DNA from: Nectonema munidae | Taxonomy: Eukaryota > Nematomorpha > Nectonematoida > Nectonematidae | DNA: 64,000 nt | Reading direction: 5' to 3' | NCBI GenBank assembly: GCA_030549495.1 | Contig: JAUIRK010000673.1 | Span: 1,116,001 to 1,180,000, forward strand | The notes under the pieces: generated by a model | Told to the model about the DNA's origin: nothing | The model's database searches: none | Seen by the model: the letters and a program-made list of their open reading frames with translations, nothing else | In this document: piece after piece, positions 48,601-59,600 of the stretch | Layout: each line of letters begins with the position of its first letter | Numbering within the stretch: position 1 is the stretch's first letter | Translations under genes and position numbers: made by a program

Positions 48601-51135
48601 TGCAATTTTTTTTATTTGTTTTTAACCCCTCAAAAGCACCAGTAAACCTTAAATAATATTATTTTGATGGAGAACATGTTGCCAATAAAGTATCGAAGAA
48701 ACTTATTTTTGGGCATAGTACTACTAATAAAGTATTTTGCTAACAAACTCCATAATAAGCTGAACAATAATTAATCCATCACTTACTAACAAGCCTATTC
48801 CTTTTATTTCTTTAATTCAAGGAAATAACCTGAACATGCATTTGTTTTAATTCTTTTTCAAACATGTCACTCTCTTTACAAACTCGATGTTTATTAAAAT
48901 GTTGAGTTTTTTTCTCTCTAAAAAGTCTATGCAAGTGTTAGACATATTATTTGACGGCGAAATTAGTCATCCTTTTTTTTTAAACAATCAGGCATCATAC
49001 GATAGACACTAATTTTTCGATTTTTTTGAAAGTATATAAAATATAACCAATTGTAGTTACTTTAAAATAATAATAAAAGTAATGTAGTTGGATTTTTAAA
49101 TTATTTGATTATGAAGAAATTATCATGGAAAGAAGTAGTTCAAGTTTTTTAAGGATATGAAAAAAGGCATTTATAAATAGGGGGTGAACAAAATAGGGAA
49201 TTTTGAAAATGTCAAATTAGGTAGTCTTTTTATACGTGTTTTGATAGTTGCAACACCGGCTAGACCCTAACTTGCTGGTAAAGTAGCCGTAAAACGGATT
49301 TTTTATTATTATTATATTGATTATGAAAAAAATTATTATTATTTTTTTTATATTTCTCAGTTTTTTATTTAAAATATGAGATTTTTTTTAAATTTTCCTT
49401 CACCTTTAATATTAATCCAAGTCTCTCTACTCGTTTTGGGAATGAAATCGGGAAAATGGTTAAAAAAAATGATTTTTGTCTTAATTATCACTTTATTTTC
49501 TTTTTAAATTCAACATTTTAATCAATTTCTATTTCTTGAACAGATGAACTGGGTAAGTTTTTTTTGCTTTATTTTTAATCTAACTAAATATTTCGGATTT
49601 ATAAATTTTGTACGAAATTTAAAAAGTTTTTTTCAAAGAATAAAAAGACGAACATTAAATTGGAATGCATTTATTGATGAGATTGTTTAAGTATGCGTTC
49701 ATGGATTCTAATATTATGGGAAAAATAAAAATCAAAACGACACTTTAAAATTTTTGTGATGGAACTTTTAGGGCATATGTCCTAAGGATAACACTTTATT
49801 TTTGTCGTCCTTGAAAGGGGTATTCAAACTATAAACGTTTCTAGGAGGTTTAAATTGTCCTTTTAATTTTACACTTTAATTCGAGAATTTGGGAAATGAT
49901 TTTACATGTGAATTTACTTTCTTATTTCTCGCCCGCAAAGCTCTTTTTCTCCTTTGAAGAAGCAAGTGTTTGCCAAAACTTTATAAAGAAATTATACATA
50001 CTAAATCACCTGAATAAAATTTTATTTTTTACAAAGAGACATCATGCAGTTACTCTGATTATTTTAAGGGGTGCGAGAGATAGTTATAGGGGGTACGAGA
50101 CAGCTTAAATTTCTTGTTAGAAATGTCTCCACCCTTTGATTTTGCTGATTTTATGAGATTGATTTTGTAAGTTTAAAGAGATACTATACCATCTTTACTT
50201 CTAAATGACCTTTTTTAGTTCTAAATTCTCTTTTTTAAGTTCGAAAATGTCTTTTTTAAATTATAAAGCTTTTTCTAAAATACAAAATAAAATTGAAAAA
50301 AGACAATGTAGGACTTAAAAAAGACAAATTAGAATTAAAAAAAGACAATTAAGAGTAAAAATGGTATATATATATATATCTCTCAAAATACACCAAAATT
50401 CGCCCTCTTCCCATTTATACTTAAATTCAAAGAACTGTCGGCAAAACAAAAAATAGATTTTTTACATTGAAATGGATTTTTATTTCCTGTTTTCAAAAGA
50501 AATGATTTTATAGATAAGATTTTATTTGGAAAAAAGCTGAACTAATTTCTCAATGTATATTCAACATTAAAGAAATTCCTACCCGTGAATATTTTAATTC
50601 ACTTAGAATAATAACTATTGCTATTGATTATACTTTCAGTTTAATTTGTTGTTTCGCAATTCTAGTTTGCTAATTGAAGATCATATATTTTTTATTCAAA
50701 ATGCTATTTAAAAAATATTAAACATGTCTTCAAAATTACTTCCCAAATTAAATATTCTTAATTTATGCCTTTTAAAAGTGAATTTGCACAAATGTTTTAG
50801 AGATGTATGCTTCTCATGAATACACGTTGAAGTTGATACCCACAACGTACCAAAAATCGTCATCCCTTATTCTTCGCTCCTATCACTACACCTATGCCTA
50901 CAAACACGCTATCAGCATTGGAGCTGGCGGCGTGACTTTGCCTGCAATCTGGTTTTCCTATGACTTGTCTCCCCTCACGATCGCTTATCGAGAAAAAGAA
51001 AAGCCTATTTACCACTTCCTCACCACCATGTGTGCCATTATTGGCGGAACTTTCACTGTCGCAGGAATCATCGATTCACTCATCTTTTCAGCGGGGGAAT
51101 GGCTTAGAAAGATTCGCCTAAACAAGTTGGCCTGA
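36629..51135 (+). CDS. ERGIC1: ERGIC1-like ER-Golgi intermediate compartment protein
   Basis: Eight coding exons: 36629-36645, 38158-38292, 38443-38531, 44050-44174, 45485-45592, 46407-46467, 49544-49552, 50801-51135. All have GT-AG borders and matching phases, giving 292 codons (the human protein has 290). The family cycles between ER and Golgi with ERV41/ERV46 partners. Motifs in order: FKKLDIYRKIPRDL (residues 4-17), membrane segment about 24-43, an N-glycosylation site N71 (NLS), GLDIVDDKGRHEVGH (exon 4), VPGNFHISTH (exon 5), ASHEYTLKLIPTTY and PAIWFSYDLSPLT (exon 8), second membrane segment about 254-277 (CAIIGGTFTVAGI), and a short cytosolic tail. A two-membrane-span protein with a lumenal domain is the family plan. 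Start: first of two tandem ATGs; the second is equally possible. The exon 3 donor GTTTTT is weak. AATAAA follows at 51239. Confidence 0.93.
39539..39640 (-). repeat. Second copy of the 19-codon mini-ORF repeat
   Basis: Minus strand ATG at 39598, stop at 39539-39541, product MSDDNGGVFTEQKFYYNQF. It shares the leader phrase TATGGTGGGATTG and AGAGCTTACAGTGCA with the copy at 13316-13410. It lies in intron 3 of the ERGIC1-like gene on the opposite strand. Confidence 0.6.
40312..42625 (+). mobile_element. CGGBP1-like hAT element nested in the older hAT
   Basis: Ends CAGGGCAAGTAAAA (40312) and, reversed, CAGGGCAAGGAAAA (42625), with GTCAA-TTTT repeats near both ends. A nearly complete transposase lies on the plus strand. 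No 8-bp duplication is visible (left flank TATGTCTC, right flank CAGTAATG), which is unusual for a hAT. Confidence 0.8.
41067..42477 (+). pseudogene. CGGBP1-like hAT transposase, lightly damaged
   Basis: ATG at 41067. A BED-type zinc finger (YCILC at about residues 31-35, then HRSTQKH in the neighbouring frame) is broken by a frameshift near 41210, followed by a TAA near 41270; another frame slip lies near 41505. The main frame, 41509-42477 (322 codons), is intact: MIDETE with the first Asp, LLTDAATYNVAAGKTLK with the second Asp, HVTCFSHLLHNCALKV, the Trp-containing RWASWLKCALYY, and the C-terminal TSEVERSFSKLKKLL dimerisation helix with the catalytic Glu. This is the plan of hAT transposases related to vertebrate CGGBP1. 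Confidence 0.85.
43541..43600 (+). repeat. pogo/Tigger-like transposon end
   Basis: CAGTCAGACCTAATTTATCC then AACCACACTATCCGTTG resemble the Tigger end pattern CAGTCGGACCTC...TTATCCGACAACC, preceded by TA. The partner end was not identified. Confidence 0.45.
44241..45269. mobile_element. Possible hAT relic in intron 4
   Basis: GAGGGGTGTCAAACATATGG at the left resembles a common hAT end (CAGGGGTGTCAAACTCAT), and TTTGGCCCCTCAAA near 45254 resembles its complement. The interior shows no readable transposase and no target duplication was found. Confidence 0.4.
46004..46150 (+). mobile_element. tRNA-derived SINE
   Basis: A 147-bp insertion in intron 5, flanked by a perfect 14-bp duplication ATATGCCTATAATG (45990-46003 and 46151-46164). 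The 5' part looks like a tRNA gene: an A-box-like TGGCATTGGGGTTAG and a B box GGTTCGATTCC about 40 bases later, the internal RNA polymerase III promoter. The 3' part ends GTTAAATGATGTTG, a tail type seen in several invertebrate SINEs. Confidence 0.88.
46468..49543. other. Intron 6 of the ERGIC1-like gene
   Basis: About 3.1 kb, AT-rich. The open stretch 47450-47671 has no family resemblance. No transposon ends recognised. Confidence 0.6.
49544..49552 (+). CDS. ERGIC1: 9-nt micro-exon of the ERGIC1-like gene
   Basis: ATGAACTGG lies between a good acceptor (TTTCTTGAACAG) and a consensus donor (GTAAGT). It enters in phase 1 and leaves in phase 1, so including or skipping it keeps the frame. Inclusion gives NDELEMYASHEY, which matches the family's GADRLTSN...ASHDY region better than skipping does. 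It could be constitutive or alternative; transcript evidence is needed. Confidence 0.75.
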
Positions 51136-51238
51136 CAGAGAAGAACGCTTTTATTACTCGATTTTTGTCGCATGATTCCAAGAAATCGTTTATTGATTGT
51201 GGGTAAATAATGCAAGTCATTATGATGCACTGTTATGC

Positions 51239-51244
51239 AATAAA
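51239..51244 (+). promoter_or_regulatory. Polyadenylation signal of the ERGIC1-like gene
   Basis: AATAAA about 104 bases after the stop codon at 51133-51135, followed by a T-rich stretch. Confidence 0.7.
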
Positions 51245-53673
51245 TTTTTGTCATTCACAAACATTTAATTCGAAAAACATCAAGTTTTACACATTACTGA
51301 TTTTAAGGATGATCTTTCCCATTAAATCACTCTTTATTTTTATCATTAATTCTTAAATGCATTTCTGAAAATTTGCATCTTTTCTCCTTCATAAATTCTT
51401 CAACTTCTGAGTAGCAGCCCTCTTCATGATGTCGTTTAGGTTCTTATGTGTTAGACTTTGCTATTGTTTTATTCATACGCATTACATAGAAAGTTAAAAT
51501 TACTCTAAACTAGTAGTACAATATTTTAAAATTTTTTTATGTAAAATCACGTATGCTTAATTTTTTAACATCAGACGAAAAAATATCACACATTCTGACC
51601 ACTTTTTCCCACAAACTGCGTAATGTGAAACAGCAAAATGTTAACCTGGAAATAGAATGAATTTCATTCAAAAAATGTATTTATTCTAATGCAATTTTAA
51701 ATAATTGATACTATGATACGCCGTGCTCAAACAATCAATATTGATAAAATAATACTAAGTAAGTAAATACAATTTATTAAAATGTATACAACTTTTTAAA
51801 TATAATCTCTTATGAAAACCTCGAGCTAGGGCCGTATGTTTCATACCTTATGTCTATATAATATATTTATGTTTTGTACAACCTCGTGTACCCGAACAAG
51901 CTCGGAAAACTGTAAGCCTGCCATGAGTAATTCGAGCACATTTTTCGAACAATTGCGCTATGGGTGTTTATGGTCACTTAATTGTGCAAACAATAATGTT
52001 TCTTTCGAAACAATGTCTTGATATCTGAAAGTGAACTATAATTTAATAATTCTAGATTCTCAGTTTGAATTGAGTGAAAATCTTTCGATATGTGCATTTT
52101 TAGGCTTATTTTTTCTGGCTGTAGAAGTTTTGGATTTTTAATGTCGGTGATAAGTAGATCGCCTGAGACCACATTCTTCTGCCAAAAGTCTTGTAACTCA
52201 GTAGAGTCAAGTTTGGATATAAAACATAAAAAGTCTTTGTTAAATAAACGATATTTTAGATTAGGGAGAGGAGAAGTAAAAGTTGGCAACACTAACTTTT
52301 AAAGTTCGGTTATGAGAGATTTTGTTTGGGCGACGTCGATCGTTCGTAGATACGCGACCTTCTGCTATAACTCCATTTTGAGGTTTGCTGTCGGAGCACC
52401 GATTTTTGGCACTGGTCTTTTGTTAGATGTTGCTAGAATTTAGGTTTGATTCTCGTTAGTCTCACGTTTGAATCTCAGCACTCAAAATTCCCTGTTCATA
52501 ATTTGATAAAAGCAGCACCAATTGATTTTCATAACAAATGATAAAATGAATGATATTTCACATCCATATGCTTTAATTTGCATATCAAATTCAGGTTTAC
52601 CGTTTTGTGTGAATTTAACTATTTTGCAGTTGGTAATTTTTTGTGTAGTTATTAGCTTACAGAATTATATGTTTGGATTCAAACTTTTTTGAAGTTTAAA
52701 AAAATATATGGATTTTATCTAAAAGAAGAAGAAATACAAATATTTCCTCTTAAAAATAAGTATAGAACACGATTGAATTAAGGGCTTATGGCAATTAATT
52801 CTGTAGCATTTTTCTAACAAAATTTATATAATACATTTCATGTAACAAATTTTTAGAGTAACCTAATAAGTGTAAGAGACAAAATATAAGTTATCAGTTG
52901 GGTTTTTTGATTTTTTCAGAGTTGAATACTCAAGACAATGTTAACAAGAATACTTGACATTCATTGGTAGTTTATATCGAAATTCAATTTTCGAAAATAA
53001 GATCCATTAAGTTGGAATAGATTTATTAAAAACTTTGTTTATCATAAGGATCAATATCATTGTTATGTTATCATCAATTTTTAAAATCACACTTTCAGCC
53101 CTTACGAAATAAATATCTGTTGGAAAAAGAGTTGTATATTGCCATTATTCTTTGAAGATGTATATAATAATAATAATTAATGTCAATGATAACAGTTCTT
53201 CATATAACACCAAAATTATGTGCATTTTGGAAAGTTCAAAGGAATTTGGAGGAAGGATTTCTTTTTAATCGCAAGATTAACAACTGCTCCTAGTAGTTCA
53301 GCGAAGAAAGGGAAGTCTTGATTAATTTTTCTTCCACGCTATCACAAGTCAAATTGCTTAATATGTTCAATTGTCTAAGACATGCAAAGAATCAAATATT
53401 TTTAAAGGGTATCGTGTCTCAAGAATTCCTTATCCGAAATAATTTTAAATAAAACAAATCTTATCCATTATGGCTAAAATTTGATGTTAAAATAATGACT
53501 TTTTACATTTTTGAATATTCCTATTAAATTATTTAGCATAAGCCAAATATATTTTACTCTCTGTCTTTTTTCACACTAAATTCGTCTTAGCCGAGATTTA
53601 ATTAATGGCATTCCTAGACTTTCAAGGTTCGGATAAGGTCTTCTCTCGACATGAAAAGATAAGTAATTTATTC
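51245..53673. other. Intergenic region between two convergent genes
   Basis: No confirmed gene. A 104-codon open frame on the minus strand (51978-52292, non-ATG start) is fairly free of low complexity but resembles nothing I know. If the Rab-like gene has a further 3' exon, it lies here; one candidate is near 53233-53330 on the minus strand, without a clear phase match. Confidence 0.5.
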
Positions 53674-56600
53674 TTACTCTACAATGCTTGTAATGATGGA
53701 GTCTACATTTTGTCCAGTCTTTGAGCTTGCTTCAAAATACTCACATCTGTTTTCCTTAATTCATGAAAAGCAAATTGTAAAAAATATTACGGAAAGGCTA
53801 TTATTCCGTGAAATAATTTTTTTAATGTCTGTCATTTTAGAAAGTGGAATAAGAGAATCCATATTATCGAAGTTTGTTATTTATACATCGTGTATTATAT
53901 AGGCTTGTAGTTTTTAAGTGATGGTTAATTGATCTAAGGGAAGCAAATTCGTCAATAACTCCACAGATGATATGAATGTGATGATCGGCAATCTAACCCG
54001 AAATCAGTGGATCAAGGCAAGTAGCCCATTTGTAGTTGTTGAAAAATGTACCATTTTTATTTATAGATTGCTTAAACAATTGCTTTACATTTAAAAATGA
54101 ATTTGAGTCAGAAGATTACGTTGTTTTTGTAAAGCTATTGATTTTAGATTTAAGCTTGATAACTTTAAGATTGACAACATTAATGCCAGTCGATCTACTG
54201 AGAGGAAAGTAGTTAAAAATTAGTTTTACAAGATACTAATTATTAAGCTCTTTGCTTGAAGTGAAGTAGATAAATTATTTTGAACAAGAAAAAAGAAAAA
54301 GGATGTCAATGTTTTAGTGCGTCAAAACGGTCTGAGTGTTAATTTTTAACTTTAAAATTGTCAATCACTGTCATCAACTGTCGAGTTAATCGTATACTCT
54401 CTAAATAGAGAAGTTTCAAAAATTTTATTTTAGACAATAGGATTAAGTATTTATGTTAAGAAAAACTCTTTTCTTGAGTGATGGGGGCGTGGAATTAATA
54501 TCTTATGAATTGAAAATGTCTATACTTATAGTTTGAAATATAAAATTCTAAATTCTTGAAAAATTAATTACGTACTTTATATACAAAGGAGTAAGAAAGT
54601 TAAACATGAAAATAAAAAATTGATGGTAAATAGCCCTTATAAAGGATGGAGTAGTGAAAAATTTCCTTAATTTATTTTACCAAAAAAATAGAAATTATTT
54701 GAAAAAAATACAAATGAACAGTCATTGAGAATTTGTGGTGCGTTAGAAGAACGACCGTCAAAGGCCTACAGAGTTATGCCAGTTTAAAAGATAGATGGCG
54801 CCTCTTTGTGCGCAGATTATTTTGACACTCATTTTCAACAATCACAAAATGGCTTTAAATCCTTTCAAAATTTGAGAAACCTCAGAATTTTAAGGCAAAG
54901 TGTGCAAACATTTTCTTTAATTCTTCTGAATGAACGCGGGTTAGATACAAAGTTATAACGGACTGACGCGAGGCCTTACTTTGTCGATCTCTGGACTAGC
55001 CCTAGATGCGATGGAAACAATAATCGAATGCACATATGGCATTTTTATTTTGTTCTTTTCTTTTGAGCGAAACTTTGGAAGCGAGTGTTATTTCAGCAAG
55101 GATTAATTACAAACTAAATATATTCCACCGTACAATCTAACTAACTGGCTTACTCAGTGATCCTTTTTTGGTCTATTGACTAAAAAATTCAAAGATTTTC
55201 ATCGTGTACTCAGATTTTTTGATAGACTTAAGTAATATTAACAATATTTATTAAAAATTAATGCAAATGAAAAAATACAGACTTTATCCAAAAATTTTTT
55301 TATTTTTTAAGGTGTTTTATTAGATAAAATAGTTTTATCAATTTCTCTAAATTTTAGTTTTTTTTCCAAACTATAATTGGAGTTATTGACACCTTATATG
55401 GTTTTTATATTGACGCGATAAAACAAGTTTTTTTATAGGTTTGCTCATTTAACTATGTGCATTTTCAAGTTTTGTCACGCATCTTCATATCGAATTTTCA
55501 TTTAATATAAAAATAGTTGTAAATTGATATTCGATTGAAGCTATCTGTTCGATTAACACATCAGACTAACTAATTGATTAATTTTTCTCAAACATGTGAG
55601 TACGGAATTTCCAGTTGTAAAGATATAGTCAGTCATATAAGGCAAATAAAGTCAGAAGATGGCCTTGTTATAGAACCGTAAGATCTTGATCCAGTAATCC
55701 TAGCTTAGATCCCCGATCGTAATTTCTCTATCAGGTGTCAAGTTATGGAACGATCTATTAAATAATAAGATGATAGAAATGCTTACTTTAGCGAACGTAG
55801 CAGCTTGAGATTCGTCAACATTTGACAGTTCTGAGTGCTCTCTTAAATCACATTTGTTTCCAATCACAAAGTACAGTGGGTGTTCTTTCAAATCTTTAAA
55901 CTTTGACAAGATTTCATTAGATATTACAAGAAATTTTTGTTCAATAATATTTATCGCAAGATAGAACTATATTTTCTAAAGGAGATCAATTTTCAATCCC
56001 TTTCATCAAATTTTTTAACGGAAAAGTATGAAACTACAATTTGAAATAGTGAGACAAAAAGTATGAAATATTTCATAAGATGGATAAATTATAAATACGA
56101 GAAAATATTCAATTATAACAAATTCTTTCTTAGAAATATTTGACTTATGCTAAATTATTATATGCGAAATGCTCAATAAACGTAGATCAGCTAAACAAAC
56201 AAACGTTTATTTGTTCTATTAATTTACGAATTTTGCTGTATAACATTGTCTCCAGTTTTATGCATTATTTATATTGTACTATTAGACTTGCCAACAATTG
56301 CAAGGCTCATCAGTGATGAATTTGACTCTTTTGGAAATAATTTCCTCGATTGGGATTTGAACCCGTCTCTGAATGTCGCGTTTTAACGTGCAGCAGCAAG
56401 CACATTATTTTGAGGAAATTACTTTTAAAAGACACTTACAGTTAGACAATATTGACTGTTTCACTTATTGGTTAAGTCTAATACAAAGCTTCCTAACCTT
56501 TTTACTTCAATGACCCAACAATTAATTATTGATAAATTTGTAACATGCCTTCTATATGTTGCGCGCTTTTAATTAAAATAAATTTAAAAATTTTGAAATC

Positions 56601-59600
56601 CTTTCAGTTAACGTTCACAACGGAAGCCTAATTTATGTAGGCTTTATTATTTTTAAATCTAGTATAAATATAAAAATAAGTTCACTCGTTGAATCATTGT
56701 CGACTCATAGATAAAGTTCTGACGCTTTTAGGTCCATGTTTTGAATGTAAAAATTAATGAATTATAAGAAGTTAATAAGTATTAATTCAAATATAATTTA
56801 ACAGAAGGTATAAATGATTTTAATTGTCTTTTTAAATTTGTTCTCAGCTATCACGAGAAGTAATGAAGATTGTAAAAGTTATATTACACATGCATGCCGC
56901 AATAAATAATCAAAAAGGGCATATGGGAGTTATTTTAAATGAATAAATAAATTATATTTATCTGATTAAATTTTTATTAATTCTTTTCCTCTTGAGTATA
57001 AAAAAAGATTTTTGATATAATATTTTTATCATAATTAGATAAATAAATATTGTCTGATAAGGTGTGAAATGGAGCGTTTAAAAAATCGTTAGCATCTGAA
57101 TCTAATAAATGATATTAAACTTAAAATTATCAAAATGTTAATCCTCATTTTTTACTATAATAAAAAACGTACAATTTAATCCAATTCAAAGAGACAACTT
57201 AAAAATGAGAAGTTAAAATGGTTTATTTTTGAAATATGAATGCAAGCTATACAAATGAGGACAAATATTTTCATTATTTTAAAAAGACCTTTCTACGTGT
57301 TTTATTATAATAACATATTCGAAGTACTTTTATGTAAAATAAGATGAAGATGATACGAGAACTATTTCATTAAAGATATGATTAAGTGAAAATTAAAGTT
57401 CAATTTTTACCATCTAAACAAAAAAAGGTTAAGAGTGCTTTACCTCTTTGAATGTATCTTAGTTATAATACAAAAATTACTTTGCTCTAAAACATAATAA
57501 TCATTACTGAGGTTAAACATAGAAGCGAAATGAAATATGATGTGTGAGAAGGTATAGATCAAATAAGCTTACAAGCGATTACACATGTCATCATTATACA
57601 GTTTTAAAATATGTGCCTTACTAATTTACAATTCCTGTTGTGAGAAAATGCCATCTTCAAGCAGTTAAAGGATGCTATTTTGGATCTAGATAACGTTTTC
57701 TACAAAAGACATAAAATTCACACAAAAATTAGATCAACGATACTTCAACAAACTTCTACAAAATTTAAAAGTTTACGACAACAAAAAATGAACTTCTTTC
57801 TAAAGAAATATTTTATTTTTCATTAAAATCTTTGAAGTGAAAGAATTAAACAAGAAAGATTTTAACATCAAAAATTGACTTTATTTATTGGGTTAATAAA
57901 AATTATTATATCACGAACACTGTTCACTGAAATGCGCTCATGAGGGAAATCATGAATATCAAAATAATTTATTGTTGTATATATTATTAAAATTTCTACA
58001 ATGCTATTTCAGGTTTTACGGTTCACACATGTATCCGGGCCATTAATAAATAAAATGCATAGATACAAGTATTAATCTTCTGGAAGAGGTACTTGCACCA
58101 TGTTCAAATAGAAATACGAAGACCATTATACCAATGATTAGAGAAACTAACCCAATCATTATAAAGAGAAGTCATTTTTCTGGGGAGGAGGGGGGATCAA
58201 TAAATATCGTGTTTCAGGTAGAATAGGAGAAAGTTAAGTCAAAGTTCTATTTGTAACGCTAACGTTATTTAATTCGAATTGATAATAATTGTGATTTGCG
58301 AAATTTCAAACACAGTAAAATTGTTTTAAAACGAAGTTAGAGAATCGTTTGGATTTGAATTTCATGAAACCTACCTACCTATTCATAACGTATAAATTTC
58401 ACATAAAACAATATTTCTGGGTATACACTTCTAAACTTCACAATCAATTTATTTAAATAGGATACATGGAGCTTTATTTTCTAAATTTTATCCTCCAAAA
58501 CTAAAATTAAAAATTTTAAAATGTATTTTATAATAAAATTAATGCTTGCATTGTTATGCGTACGTTAAAACAGTGATTTTCTAATAAATTTATTTTTCAT
58601 TTCCTTTCAATTTTATCATCTCTCCTGATTGTAACCAAAATTTGCTTCCTATTAGAGCTTACTTTTTAAAATGTGATCGCTGATATAATCTACTTTGCAA
58701 GTGGGCTAGCTTAAAAATAATTGCAAGACTAAAATAGTTAAAAGTTGGAAGCATACTGCCGTCTGATCTCATCTGATACGATTTAAAGATGCTCTTTTGT
58801 AGAGACAGCAATATCTTTTATATTTGGCTACTTATATTTAATTTTAAATGGAGAAATTTTCTCATAATTCAAAAATTAATTTTACATAAACAGTGAAAAA
58901 TTTGTAAATTTCTTAAAATTAGCAAAATAAAACTGACTCGTAGGATGAGATTTTCTTGAAAGCCTTACTCATCCCGGCACCCGTATGTATGGGCAAACCT
59001 AGAAGAATCTCTAGAACAAATACTAGATTAAGAAATGTTAAAATGCACTATTTTTGAAAAGTGTATTATTGACTAACTAGCTTAACTAAGAAATTAACTT
59101 ACTCCTTTAAAATTTTCATTAAGATTTCAGGCTGCGAGAGGTTAATTTTTTTGGTGATAAATTTTAATTCAATTTTACTTCAATAAGTTTGAATCAGCAA
59201 AAAAGAAAAAAATATTTTTATTTAAGGATAAGAGAGGTTACGTTGACGTGATTGATGTAAAACTTGAGATTTTGAAATGACTTTTCGTTGTTAACATCAA
59301 ACATGAAGATGATCGCGTCCGCTTTGCGAAAGTAATTTCGCGTATACGACCCAAACCTTAAATGTAGAAGGAAATATCAAATGCATGAAATTACAAAGTC
59401 GAAGTAGTCGGATTCAGTGTTGGAATCAGAGGGCAAATCTCTACTTTCATTGCATTACATAACTCTTTCTAAAATTCAACAAAAAATTTGAGCTTAGTTC
59501 TTTTGGCATTTTTCTTAAATTGTATGCGATTTCAAGGTACCCCTTAGCTGCGTTTTAATAATTAGAAGTATACGATAGTAAAATGTAGAAGTGAAGTGAA

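Noticed and set aside
51978..52292. 104-codon open frame on the minus strand as a gene or last GTPase exon
   Set aside because: No ATG start, no family resemblance, no matching acceptor in the right phase from exon 7.
53233..53330. Candidate terminal exon of the GTPase reading FAELLGAVVNLAIKKK
   Set aside because: Attractive helix-like sequence, but its phase does not fit the donor at 53676 and the acceptor is poor.
56330..56410. Possible tRNA gene on the minus strand
   Set aside because: Only the B box and a weak terminal complement are present. The D and anticodon arms do not fold, so it is listed only as a low-confidence trace.
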